The notes under the pieces are model-generated. The model saw nothing but the letters and a program-made list of their open reading frames with translations, searched no databases and was not told the DNA's origin. Positions 47,493 through 59,869 of a stretch of 64,000 bases of DNA are shown in pieces (position 1 is the stretch's first letter; each line of letters begins with the position of its first letter). Source of the stretch: Argentina anserina. Lineage: Eukaryota > Streptophyta > Magnoliopsida > Rosales > Rosaceae. Location: positions 16,182,001 to 16,246,000 of the forward strand of contig NC_065877.1 of assembly GCF_933775445.1 (NCBI RefSeq), written 5' to 3'. A program made the translations under genes and the position numbers.

Positions 47493-49540
47493 CATCTTGG
47501 AGCTATATATTAGAATATGTAACAGTATATTATGTTGCAAGTCATGCATGTGTATGAGAAATTGTATTAATTTTATTATTTTCTAACTTCTTTCTCATAC
47601 ATTGTTTATGTATATGACTCTTCTAGCTAGCCCTCTTGAGCTAGTTTGTACTCCCATAGCTCCTGTATGAGTAATCTCAGAAATACCAGTGTTCTCGTTC
47701 ATAATCAAGATCATTTTTGGCAAGTATTCGTGGCATGTCAGTTTCGACCTACACTAGGATCTATTGTTTCGTTTTACCGTTCTAACTTTAGTTGGAATAA
47801 TAATCAGTCCAATCTGGATATGTTCTATCTGTACAAATATATAGATAAACAACCCTAGCTAGCCTCTTCCTCCTTAACTGGCTCATAGACACAATGATTA
47901 TATTTGGATAAATTGCCTTCCTCTTTCAGCATCCAACACTTCTCATCAAGATCCGTTGAATCATGGCTGTGCTAGGAGTTGGTCTGTTAAGTGTTTTCTT
48001 CATTGAACACACGTACTATAAACCCATTCCTGTGGTAATAGCACAAGTATAGACATAAATAATGGGAAGGCACATTTGGAATGGGTACTCCTACACAATT
48101 ACACAAAGAGGAGTGAAGATGAAAGTGACACGAGGCTGACTTACGATCATGATAAATCTAAGTCAATATGCAAATTATGTTGTGGGAGTGGCCACTTCGT
48201 CCCCATCAACTTGGAACGCCAATACAAAACTTGCTTTTATATTGATATTATAAGCTCACGAATTATCACATGCGGCTTTTCTTTACTTCAATTATCTTCA
48301 TCATTATACTAAACTAGTTGATCTGATGTAATGAAAATAATTGGACGGTTCCAAACTTAATTAACTAGGCATGTATGTTTTGATCAGACCTTGACCAGTT
48401 AGATTGGTGGCCTAACATGTGTGCATGTATTTAGATACATATAGACATATATATATATATGTATAGTCACACGTTCAATGTGTGGACAGAAATTACAACA
48501 TTAATATCGATCAGCAACATATCTGTAGAAATTTGTAAAGTATTGATCATTTTTAATTCGATCCATTTTCTTTTGCATATGTATCATTCATCTTTTGCTA
48601 GGTCGAATATTAGCAGAGGAAATCCTAGGAGGGATTACTGTAAAAGTAGAGTCATATATGATTTAGGTACATGATCGTTGAAGAGTAAATGGCCGGGCCG
48701 TGCCACATGCATGATCTGTAAGGCTTATTTTTGCAGGTGATCTCGACACTTTCTATCTAGTTAGGAGTATACTGTGATTATCTACATCCACATTTATACA
48801 TAGAATTAATGATAGAGAAGAATACAAAATTCTCACAACAATCATATATACTTACAACCATATATACTTGGACACTGAGGATGACCAAAGCTTTTTCGAT
48901 AGAGTTTGAATTATTGTAGCTATCTTTGTTGCAGTCATGTTATACTACGAACTAGTTATATACAGCTCCGTTATATACATAGCTAAGAATTGAATTTATC
49001 GATCTATTCTATTAGTGACATCATCTAACACGACTCATGCGCCATTTCAGTTTCAAACAACACCCTATCAGCTAGGTATCTGATGAAAGTGATTGATTGA
49101 AAGAGTCGTAAGCTATTAAGTACGTCCTTTCTTTGATAGGAGGTGCGAGACGGAGAAGCCACTCGAGGCCCCAAGGGATCAGAGAAAGTTTCTTCTCGAC
49201 TTTCGTCTGGCACAAGCTGCATGCGTACGTCTAACAAGCACACCATTCAGAGAATAGGAGAGGGGGCGGAGAGCTATAATAATAGTTGAATAAACTAAAC
49301 GTATAAGAGAGTTTTGTTCCGTGCAAGTGTGCATGAATGAAGGGCGGGCACCGCTTTGTTTAAGCTAAACGTTGAAGAAGACTAGAATTATCGGAACTGA
49401 ATAATTAATCATAGGGATTTGTGTAATAAACATTTTCTACTTAAATTAATAAGGGGTTTTGATAATTTAAGTCGTCCAAAGACCCAAAATGTTAATTACA
49501 ACATCTAGTTTGGATTTTTATTAAATAAGGGCATATGTAA
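47491..49540. other. intergenic, no gene seen
   Basis: Only short frames. A 73-codon minus-strand frame (49,025-49,246) has no recognisable motif. No element with clear termini was found. Confidence 0.45.
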
Positions 49541-49686
49541 AACATGTACCCTTTAAATTATAAGTTATTACGAATGTGTCACTATAACCCTAAATTACTT
49601 CAACTCTTTTACTCTCAACCGTCTCTCCTTCTCTTTCTATTTTTTCTCGTTTTTCCTCTCTTTCTCTCTGCAACTGCAACAAATAC

Positions 49687-49698
49687 ACACACACACAC

Positions 49699-49753
<55 letters not shown>

Positions 49754-49859
49754 CTTCTCTCTAACCCAAGACAAACCTCCGGCTCCCGCATCGGATTTGC
49801 CTAATAAAAACCCAACCGGAGACAAATCTTCGGCGTCTGGATTGGATTTGCCGATGGAG

Positions 49860-49934
<75 letters not shown>

Positions 49935-49969
49935 CTCCCTCCCTCCCTCCCTCCCTCCCTCCCTCCCTC
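49687..49969. repeat. cluster of microsatellites: (CA)n, (TA)n, (CT)35, (CCCT)n
   Basis: (CA)n and (TA)n occupy 49,687-49,750, (CT)35 occupies 49,863-49,932 and CCCT units follow to 49,969. The tracts lie within a pyrimidine-rich stretch that begins near 49,600 and precedes the GTAACT-rich region. Confidence 0.95.
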
Positions 49970-51430
49970 GTCCGCTACGGTGCCTATCTCGCGTTCTCAC
50001 ATGTAAGATAGACTTGAATCTTTGAGTAAAAAACCATTGAATCTTCATCTTCGTGTGAATCTCTATACCAAATATATTGATTTTTCTTCTTCATTTGAAT
50101 ATGAACCTATCTTCATGTCATGGATTTGGATCTCTATGTTAGGCTTGTGAGAGATTGTTGCATGAAATTGTGATTAAACTCGATTTTGATTAGTCTGTGT
50201 TAGTGTTGATATCATACTACTTGCAGCACGAGTTCAATTGTGTTGTGAGTATGATTAATGAATGGACAATGCTATAGTCTCCTTTGTGTGTTTTGAACAT
50301 CTGAAAATTTATTGGGGATTTTGTTCAAGTAACTGATTGTTCATACACGTAACTATGCAAGTAACTATTTGTTCATACACGTAACTATGTAAGTAACTGT
50401 TTCAGTAACTGAACTTATGCGCTATACAATCTTGATTTGATTTTATGATTGTTCATACACGTAACTATGTAGTAAATGTGTTGGGAACTGTGATATAACT
50501 ATAGCCTTGCTTTGTATAGTAGGAATCCAAAAATGGCGAAACGTTCAGATGGCTCATGTGATGAAACCTCAACCAAAGGCTCAGACACCTCGAGCATGAT
50601 AGGTAATTGTGTGAGTAACTGGAAGTCCGTAACTACACACAAGCTCTCTTTGAACGAAGCAGTGGGTAACTCTTCTCCTAGATTAGATACCCCTTGATCT
50701 CTAAGAACTCGTCAAGTAGGTAACTGTGTGAGTGTAAAATAACTGTGTATGTAACTGTGTCAATTAGGGCTGTAAACGGTTCCAAAACCGCTAAAAATAG
50801 CTAGAACCGTAAACCGAACCGTTTTATTTAAACGGTTCGGTTTTTATGTTTTTCAAAGTAGGAACCGAACCAAACGGTTCCGTTACGGTTTCGGTTCCAA
50901 ACGGTTCCTGTAAAACCTGTAGCTGAAACACTGTATAAACAACTATATTCCAAAAAAACATGTCGTTGTTCAAGTGTTTTTAGTTTTCATAATTGAAGTT
51001 GCAGGGTTATTACACATTTAAGTTTTTTTAAGTTCTATTCCAGTAAAGAGAAAAGATATATAGGAAACTAAGAAATACAATGTAGCAAATACACATAGAG
51101 AAACAAAGAGGCAATTAAGTGAATATTTACTTCTTCTAACTAATAATTGATATTCTGTAGTCTGTACTTTACACACTTTAGTGCAAAATGACAGTAGAAC
51201 AAGAAAGATCATATATATGGATACTACTGATTGATGATCATCCAGGTTGCCATGGATATGGCTCTCATCATCCGATAAATTACAAGTTTCTTAGCTTGAT
51301 CTTCTCTGCCTCTCACATGATTAACCTTTAATATGTTATCAGTCGTAATTTATCTTGAAATAAGTAGGACAGAGCTAAGAACATATGAAGTTATCTCTCT
51401 TTCAGATTAACATAAATTTAAAACAAAGAA

Positions 51431-51748
51431 CAATGCTAATCATCTATAACATCTTCAGTTCATGATAGTTTATTTCTTTTCCTTGTACTGAATTCATACA
51501 ATCATCCCATTTCCATCTTATCTTAGAACTAAAACAACAAATGTGAACTATGCATATCAATTCAGTTCTGATATCATTTTTTCCCAAGACAATGCTAATC
51601 ATCTATAACATCTTCAGTTCATGATAGTTTATTTCTTTTCCTTGTACTGAATTCATACAATCATCCCATTTCCATCTTATCTTAGAACTAAAACAACAAA
51701 TGTGAACTATGCATATCAATTCAGTTCTGATATCATTTTTTCCCAAGA
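51431..51748. repeat. 159-bp perfect tandem duplication inside the hAT element
   Basis: The segment starting 'caatgctaatcatctataac' and ending 'ttttttcccaaga' occurs at 51,431-51,589 and again at 51,590-51,748, with no difference that I could see. This implies a recent duplication. Confidence 0.92.
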
Positions 51749-52335
51749 CCTAACAACTCTACCAAATAACAGTCCCTTTATCCAACACAAACCTTAACTT
51801 TAACAAAAAAAATCCATCGATCGAAATCACTAAATTTAAGGATAAACTCTATTAATCATTCAAAAGTAATTCATTTAGTGATTTAAGTTCATTTAGATCA
51901 ATTCACAAACCATGAACTATTTTCGTATTCATTCTCTCATGCGTTCTACACACAGAAACCCATAAACAGAATTCAAGATTAGAATAAAAGGTCGACTCCT
52001 CTTCCAAGGTCATTCTCATCTGCCTTTTACATACAAACCCCAGAAACGTACATCACAATCAAATGGTCATCCATTCCAAGTTAATTTTATCTATATTCAC
52101 TTATTCAAATTACAAGAACCCTGAAAACAAAAATTCAAGTATGAATAAAAAGATGCATTATCTTAGTTGAGGCCTTTCTCATATGATATTTTACATACAA
52201 ACACCCAGAAACATAAACAACGCTCCATGTAATATATATTCTAGTATATAACAACATGAAAGAGAAAAGAGGAAAGTACCAGGATCAGTTCCTTCAAAAA
52301 GTTTACATCTTTCGTTCTGAACCAATATGAAATAC

Positions 52336-52452
52336 CTGGGTCCGAATCTCTTTGATGTGAAGCTTAGCAGCTTCTTCCCTCTGCGTCCAAATTTCATCTA
52401 TAAGAGACTCATCTGAGCTTGGCGAATCGTCCATGGCTTCGTCCTCACTCAT
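52336..52452 (-). pseudogene. captured first-exon fragment inside the hAT element
   Basis: The minus strand has ATG at 52,452 and a 39-codon frame, rich in acidic residues at first (MSEDEAMDDSPSSDESLIDE) and ending EIRTQ at CAG followed by GTATTT, a good splice donor. The GC-rich stretch upstream (52,460-52,740) looks like a 5' UTR and promoter. The next piece, ending CTGATCCTG before GTAC (about 52,278), may be a second exon. I do not recognise the parent gene. Confidence 0.55.
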
Positions 52453-53370
52453 AACTGAAATCAAAGGCGAAAACCCGTACAAAACCCACCCCAATGCGAG
52501 CGAACTGGGCAGCCAAGAGTTTGGATTCAGATTCACCGATTCAGTGATTGTTGGCCGAGAGTTTAGAATCGGACTGAGTAGTGCCGGACTGCAAGTGCTT
52601 ACTGAATTCAGTGAACACCGCGGACGCCGCGGTGCCGGTGCGTACTGGGCGGCGGAGGGCTGAGAGTCTCGACGGAGAGTTGCGCAGTTGGATTTGGGTT
52701 TTGGAACGAAGAGACAGGAGTTACTCAGCAGTTGCGACTAGGGTTGTGTTCCCCCTGAATGGCCGAATGATATAAGATCTAACGGCCAGTATATTAATAA
52801 CTTTAAATCCAACGGTTCATTTGAGACTTTAGAACCGAACCGAACCGAACTATATACAAACGGTTCGGTTCCTTCATTTAGTATAATTTTTTTATATGAA
52901 ACCGAACTGAACCGTGCTTAAATGGTTCGGTTTTAACGGTTCTTTCAAGAACCGGAATAGATTAACAGCCCTAGTGTCAATGTATTAGTTATTATCATGT
53001 AACTATTTAAGTAACTAATCATATAACTACTCACATAACTTATTGTGACTCTCTATGTGACTGTATTAATAACTATTTGATAACCCCCGTGTTAGTAATT
53101 TTATTAGTATTTAGTAGTTGTATTAACATTGTGTAAGTGTCTAGGTAACTGTATTGGTAAATAAATTAGTAACTCTATTGAAATTGAGTAACTATTAGTA
53201 ACTCTGTTGGAATCGAGTAACTGTCTTTGTAACTATAATAGTAACTCTTGGAATTGAGTAACTGGCGTGGTAACTATGTTGGTAACTTCTGATAATTTCA
53301 GGATAAAGCAGAGACATGATATTGGAGGCCGATGATGAGATGATAATATAACGAGTAATGAGTATATATA

Positions 53371-54350
53371 CCCCAAAATTGCCAAAATACACTCCAAATT
53401 TGGCTAAAATTGTCAATTTGCACCATGAACTTGTATTTGAGTCAATTTACCTCCTAAACTTGGTAAAAATTGCCGATTTGCACCCCATCCGTTAAATTTA
53501 ACTATTTTTATCCAATTTTGCGTCACATGTCATGCATATGAGGGGTAATGTTGTCATTTTCTATTTAATTTTTTTTCTTAAAAACAAATACAAATATTCT
53601 TTAAAAGGAGGATTATTTTTTAATCAAATTATTTATTTACATCTTTTTTCTACATACTTAACCCTATTTCGAATTATATATTCAACATACCCACACATTC
53701 AAAATGTAGTGTGTTGTGTGTGTATATGTATATATATATATATATATATATTTATATGTACACATTGTTAAAGGAGGAACGAAACGAGAATAATAACGAC
53801 GTAATTAAACAAAACGTAACCATTTAATTATTGATAATGGGGCCTATATATAAGCATTACATAACCACAATTCCGTAAGATTCGGAGTCCTAATCTATTA
53901 CACAGATGCGAATCTATCTCTAACAACAAACCTAATAAGGCTAACACAGACACAATGGTATAATAGTAATTCCCCTAGAACACATTTATTTTTTATTTTC
54001 AATGTGTTTATTTATATTTTTCTAATATCTTTTAACATACTATATCACGTAAAATAATAAATATATAAATCAATAACATGTTTCGAAAAAAAATTGTAAC
54101 AAGTGTTCATCTTAAGTAATTTTATTAATTTATTTCATTATTAAATATGAATAAATATATAATGACAATATTGCCCCTCAAATGCATGACATGTGACTTA
54201 TAATTGGATGAAAAACATTAAATTTAACGGATATAGTGCAAATCGACAATTTTTACCAAGTTTAGGAGGTAAATTGACTCAAATGCAAGTTTAAGGTGCA
54301 AATTGACAATTATGACCAAGTTTGGGGTGCAAATCGGTCTTTTTGCCATA
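53371..54350. mobile_element. long-TIR foldback element (~980 bp)
   Basis: The left 160-bp arm ('gtcaatttgcacc', 'gagtcaatttacctcctaaa', 'gatttgcacccc', 'ccgttaaatttaa', 'atgtcatgca') recurs inverted at the right end (54,170-54,345). Long arms of this kind are typical of Mutator-like MITEs. It sits between TA-rich flanks, so the TSD cannot be fixed. The interior is AT-rich and non-coding. Confidence 0.85.
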
Positions 54351-55900
54351 TATATATATATTCAAGCGATTGAGTATATGATCATATGATTAACCATGAT
54401 ATTATCTAGTTACATGGCTAGTTATGTAGGATTTGTTTGTGAAAGAAATGATTTGCCCTTTCATTTCTTATTGGTAACTATGTTGGTAAATGGTAACTAT
54501 GTTTCCATTAAATAATTGTTTAGTAACCGTTTCATAGTGATTTCCTTCAATTGGTCTATACTTGGAGTACTGAGATTTGAACCGTTACCCAACATGTACA
54601 TGTATATGTTGTTAAGCTCTCATAATGTTACTTCAAGTGATTAGTTTGCGAGTTACATGAAAGTTATATGGTAATTAGTCAAGTAACTAGAAATGTAACT
54701 AGATTACTTAAGTGACTTCTTATGAACTATTCAAGTAATTGAGCGCTACTTATGTAACTGGTTTTGTAACTGCAAACTTTTTGTAAATGATACTTACATA
54801 CATGTAACTATTATTGTAAATGATACTTACATGCATAGTTACAAGTGTAAATATAATGATTCTACATAGTTACAATAATAGTCATAAATCTACATGACAG
54901 TTGACATCATGTCAGTCACAATAGTATAATCACAATAATTACAACGAGCAAAATGATAAATACAACGCTAGATTGAGTGATAGTTACTTCAGCATGTTTG
55001 GATGATTGTATTAACATTAAGTAATTGTCTTGGTAACTATATTGACATTAAGTAACAATATGGGTAACTGGCTAGGTAATTGTGTTAATAATTGTTTGCT
55101 AACTATCTTAGTAACTATCTATGTATGTGTCCTCATCAACCCAAAAATATCTAACGACCATCCACACAAAATTGATTTTCTCTCACGCATTCAATCTAAC
55201 GCCTTTTTTGCATCCACTAGTTTACCCATTTTGAACTACATATTCACCACAGGGCACCAAACAAGCACAAAAAATTCGTGAGATCCGCTGAGGCCGAGGT
55301 CAAACCGTTGCCATCAATACAGTTACCAAACAGTTACCCATATAGTTACAAAGAAAGTTGCCAAATAATTGAATGTCAATACAGGTACCAGGACCGTTAC
55401 TTAATGTCAATATAGTTATCAGAGTAATAATTACGTAACTACTCAGATAAATAATCATGACTAGTCTGAGGCAGTTTATTAATCCGCATACAGTTATCAG
55501 AACAATTACTTAATGCCAATGTAGTTACTCAAATAATTACTTAATGCCAATGTAGTTATCGGAACGGTTACTAAAGTAACTACTATATTACTATTTTAGT
55601 AACTGATCACGTAACTACATAAGTAACTAATTATGTAATTGACCACGTAACTCGCAACTCACAACATCTAGACTGGAACAGTTATTAAAGTGACTATTAT
55701 ATAACTACTAAAGTAATTGGTCATACAACTACTCAAACTAGTCAGGTAACTACATAAGTAACAATCATGTAACCGACCATGTAACTGACCATGTAACTCT
55801 ATCAAGTATGGTAACTACTAAAGTAACTGATCATAAAGCTGAAAACTATTCAATTAACTGGCAATGTAACTTCTGAAGTAACAGGTAACTACTTAAGTAA

Positions 55901-56912
55901 CTCATCAGAAAACTAAAAGTTGATTTTTTATTGCACCTCCAAATCAACCTCACTAACAACACCCTTCTTTTCTCTTCTTCTCGTTGTCCATAACCACACG
56001 TCCAAACACTTCCTCCAAAAGTCCTCAAATCGATTTCCTTTCACTTCTCACTGTCAATAACCTCATCTACCGAAGCCACCACCGACTCTACCTTCCCACC
56101 GGAACGTTGTTCACTCACTTCACCACCACCATGCTTGTCGATGTGGATGTAATCGTCAATGACGCACCAGAAGAGCGGCAACGACGTAAAAGGATTTGAG
56201 ATCGCCGCGTCAAGGGGAAAGAGGGCGTCGTTGGTGTCGTCCTTATAGATTGGACGTCGACGTAATCCTAGTGTTGCTTTTTGGTGTGTGCCTCACCATC
56301 AACAGTGAGAGACCGAAACTAGAATTAGTTTTGAGAGAGAGAGAGAGATGATTTGGAAAAGAGAGAGAAACAAGGTTAGTAAAAAGTGAAGGAGGTAAAA
56401 GAAAAATAAATGGTATAAAAGTCAAACAAAAAATTATAAATAACTTTATTTTATTATTTTGTAAAAAAGACATGGACATTTTTATCATTGACTTCCTCCA
56501 TATGAGACATTTTTATCAAGTGATAAACAAATGTCTTTTTAAAATGATTTAACCTTGAAATAACCCTTTTCAACAATTTCTTCAATTAATAATGAACAAT
56601 TCGTTAATTCATTAATAAATAACCCTAAAGTTTTATAACGAAATACAGAGGCAAGTACAGACACACAGTCACGCACGTACATGCAATTAATTAGCTAAAG
56701 CAGGAGGCGCCCTAATTCTCCATCAGCTAGCTAGAAAACCTGAATGTAAGTCCTAATTGATTTAACATTTGATCAAGTGGCAACCCAAAGCAAAACATGA
56801 AAAAACTAATGATTCGTAGCATGGCTCTACCTGACAGGGACTTATGAACTGTATATATTGAGGCCTACTTGGCTACTTGTATACTCTTAAGGAAAAACAT
56901 CTCCTTTTGACC
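55901..56912. other. right flank of the GTAACT region; no gene seen
   Basis: A pyrimidine-rich then GA-rich stretch (55,940-56,410, with a GA run at 56,334-56,348). The 71-codon frame here (55,984-56,199) has no recognisable domain. The order CT-rich to GA-rich mirrors the CT-rich left flank of the GTAACT region. Confidence 0.4.
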
Positions 56913-58802
56913 TATGGCTAATCATTTAACCCCAGGATCCCCGTAAGCCCGATAGGTTTTTACCCGATCTGGTCCGTGAGAAAGTCTGCAAAATCTCGCT
57001 TTCCGTGGGTAGAGGGCCAGGTTTAAATTAGAGGTGTGAAAACTGGCCCGGCTCGCCAAATATTATACATACGTATTTTATTAGGTTTATAATAAAACTA
57101 TCACATTATGAAGCAACTATATGAAGAAAACTTCTCGGAATCGATCGACACCATCGGATGTGATGAGTATTTATATAGTGATCATTTTAAAATTTCATCC
57201 AATTCCGACCTCGTTTGATCGTCAGAATTTTCGGTAAATCGAAAACACCACTAATATGCCCTAAGGGAGGACTTATTACAAATATGCGAACGTCGAAAGC
57301 CGTTTACATATCTGAAATCACCTAATTTTTGTTACATATCGTGCGCTGTCGCATTGAAGAAATCTATTTGGTAAAGCCCCGGTCAATGGGGTTTCAATAT
57401 GTCAAAACGCCTCTTTTTTAGTTGACCGTTGGTACGAACGGTTAAACCATGTCCAAAACGGACGAAATTTTTACGAGTTCCCAAACTATATATACCGATC
57501 ACATCTACTAGTGTCGATCGACCATATTTTGAACTGGAGTTGTCGATCGCTGAAGTGTCCACTAATGTATTATAACCTTTATATTAGGTTTATAATAAAA
57601 CTATCACATTATGAAGCGACTATATGAAGGAATATTCTCGGAATCGATTGACATCATCCGATGTGATCAGTATATATATATATATATAGTGATCATTTTA
57701 AAATTTCATCCAATTCGGATCTCGTTTAACTATGGCTGTTAATCGGTTCCGGTTCCTGAAGGAACCGTTGGAACCGAACCGTTTAACAGCAGTTCGGTTC
57801 GGTTCCTAGAAAAAAAATGAAGTTAAACAGTAGAACCGAACCGTTTTTAAAACAATTCGGTTCGGTTCGGTTCCTAGAAAAAAATGTATAGGAACCGTTT
57901 GGAACCGTTTTGGGACCGAAATCGTTTGCAAAAGAGAGAAATTGCTTTAAACTAAAGTACTAGTCATATTCCATTTGGTGGAGGACATAGACTATCCCCT
58001 GATTTGGAATTATCTTGTCTCGAATTATCAATCTTCCATCATTTCTTGTCACCAAATATAAGTATGATATGCTCAAATTAACATCATTCTTGAATTTAAG
58101 ACAATTTTTTTTGGAACCGTTTGGAACCGTTTTGGAACTGGAACCGCCATGGAACCGTTAGGAACCGAACCGTTCGGTTCCTATTCTGAAAAATACAAGA
58201 ACCGAACCGTTTAAATAACACGGTTCGGTTTACGGTTCCACCTATTTTTGGCTATTTTGGAACCGTTTACAGCCCTACGTTTAACCGTCGAAATTTCCGG
58301 TAAACAAAAAACAACACTAATATGCCATAAGGGGGGACTCATTACCAAGATACAAATGCAGAAAGCTGTTTACATATTTGAAATCACCTAATTTGTATCA
58401 CCGATCGTGTGTGGTCGCAACGAGGAAACCCATTTGACAAAGCCCCGGGGTCAATGTGGTTTTATTATGTGAAAGCCTCTTTTTTGGTTGACCGTAGGTA
58501 CGGACGGTCAAACCATAATTGATGAAATTTTTACAGGGTCCCTAAATATATATATATATATATCACATTTATTGGTATCGATCAACAATATTTTGAAAGT
58601 ATAATTTATTTGACTTTTTTTAGAATGTTTTCTAATAATTCTTTTATTGTTTTAAACCCTTAAATTAGAGTATTATATATTTTTTTCTAATACAAGCTTG
58701 CAAGGCCCGGTCTGTAAAAGCTCGCAATGCTCTTTTTAGGTGGGCGGGCCCGCCACTTATTTAAATATACTAAGGGCCGGCCCAGCCCATTGACGAGTTC
58801 TA
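56913..58802. mobile_element. hAT-like non-autonomous element B (inverted copy of element A)
   Basis: It starts TATGGCTAATCATTT and ends TGACGAGTTCTA, the reverse complement of element A's ends. TSDs are TTTTGACC (56,905-56,912) and TTTTGATC (58,803-58,810), a 7 of 8 match. Internal ~500-bp units recur ('aggtttataataaaacta' near 57,084 and 57,586), about two copies against 3.6 in A. A 547-bp hAT MITE is nested at 57,731-58,277. No transposase. Confidence 0.82.
57731..58277. mobile_element. nested hAT MITE (547 bp)
   Basis: It starts TATGGCTGTTAATCGG and ends CGTTTACAGCCCTA. The perfect 8-bp TSD CGTTTAAC lies at 57,723-57,730 and 58,278-58,285. It is rich in 'ggaaccg' and 'cggttcgg' repeats near both ends, shared with the larger element at 50,765-52,973. 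Confidence 0.93.
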
Positions 58803-58887
58803 TTTTGATCAAGTCAAAGTAGATTTTGGCGATATTGCCGATACAATTTAGGGGAAAATGACTTCATCAATAACCTTGGCAGATCGA

Positions 58888-59380
58888 CATGGCCGGCCCT
58901 GGGGGAGGGCAAGCAGTGCTCCTGCTTTGGGCTCAGGACCCAATTTTTTTTTTCTATTTGCTTACCTTTGTCATTTAATCTACATTTTCTATTCTTTTTC
59001 TTCGGTGTTCATAATTGCATTGTTTCCAAGAAAACCTCATTTTTTTCATGCTTCAGACATCTTTTTCTCTCTTAAATTCTTAATCTTGTCACTTCATTAT
59101 GAAGAAGACCAATTGCAAGAATCAAGGAGTTCGGCTGCTGATTGATGTTCTCCTAAATTAAAATTTATTTCTCTGCTACCTCTATAAATGGATAGACTTA
59201 ATGGTGATCCTTCACAATTACTCTGATATTCTGAATTCGACGTCTTCGGTGTTCGGAACTTCATATAATCTCATATTCTTCCATCCGATTTTGCCAATGA
59301 AGAAGAATTTTTTTTAATTAAAAAATTTGTACAAGGTCCTTTTTTTGCATAGGGCCTCTAATCCCTCAGGGTCGGCCCTG
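58888..59380. mobile_element. hAT-type MITE (493 bp)
   Basis: It starts CATGGCCGGCCCTGGGGG and ends CCCTCAGGGTCGGCCCTG. TSDs are CAGATCGA (58,880-58,887) and CAGATCGT (59,381-59,388), 7 of 8 matching. Non-coding; the frame over its left part is incidental. Confidence 0.88.
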
Positions 59381-59707
59381 CAGATCGTTCTGGGTGAGGA
59401 AAAGAATAATTACTATCAGCAATCAACTTAGTATGACATTCATCAATATATTAATTATTAGAACAAGTTACAACCATATGCCATGCATGGATCGAGACTG
59501 GATCTGCTGCTTCTTACAAATGGATACATTCGACATGATATGCATGATAGAACTTAGAGCAGCCTTGATAACGTACGAATGCAATCCTCTTCATCATCAT
59601 TTAGACCATGATTATATATTACTATGTTCTAGAGTTGCTCATTTTCAAGCATATGGAATCCTACATTTTTGAATTACAAATATTCAATTCGTCTGCGGGT
59701 TAATCCA

Positions 59708-59855
59708 CTATACATCTGATGTATGTTATACATCTGATGTATGTTATACATCTCATATCTAATGGTTGATAACAAATATTATTTTTCTGGCCCCACTCAT
59801 AAAACAATGTTAACCATCAGATGTGAGATACATAACATGCATCAATGTATACTAG
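59708..59855. mobile_element. small foldback MITE
   Basis: The left arm 'tacatctgatgtatgttata', with one internal repeat of it, and 'tctaatggttgata' are answered by inverted forms at the right ('gttaaccatcagatgtgaga', 'cataacatgcat'). The ends read CTA and TAG. The TSD is uncertain. Confidence 0.65.
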
Positions 59856-59869
59856 AAGTTTCTTCCGTC

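Larger units (their letters stand above)
50765..52973. mobile_element. hAT-type element (2.2 kb) carrying a gene fragment
   Basis: It starts TAGGGCTGTAAACGGTTCC and ends GATTAACAGCCCTA. A perfect 8-bp TSD GTGTCAAT lies at 50,757-50,764 and 52,974-52,981. Subterminal regions are filled with 'aaccgaaccg' and 'cggttcgg' motifs on both sides. No transposase is present. The interior contains a tandem 159-bp duplication and a minus-strand exon-like fragment, so this is a Pack-type non-autonomous element. The 547-bp MITE at 57,731-58,277 shares its ends and subterminal motifs. Confidence 0.93.
50320..55900. repeat. dispersed GTAACT-motif region
   Basis: The hexamer GTAACT recurs at irregular 8-40-bp spacing over 50,330-50,760, 52,975-53,300 and 54,470-54,770. 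It is largely replaced by its complement AGTTAC (and GTTACC, GTTACT) over 54,830-55,560, then returns in the GTAACT orientation to 55,890. I count at least 24 GTAACT in the first two blocks alone, where about one would be expected by chance. No fixed period exists, so it is not an ordinary tandem repeat. The region is interrupted by a hAT element (50,765-52,973) and a foldback element (53,371-54,350). No gene is evident. Confidence 0.85.

Noticed and set aside
49025..49246. 73-codon minus-strand frame
   Set aside because: No recognisable motif, no supporting splice structure and isolated in AT-rich DNA.
49544..50048. Frames with Ser-Leu or Arg-Glu repeats
   Set aside because: Translations of the (CT)n and (TA)n tracts.
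58858..59145. 95-codon plus-strand frame
   Set aside because: It overlaps the left half of the hAT MITE and is incidental.
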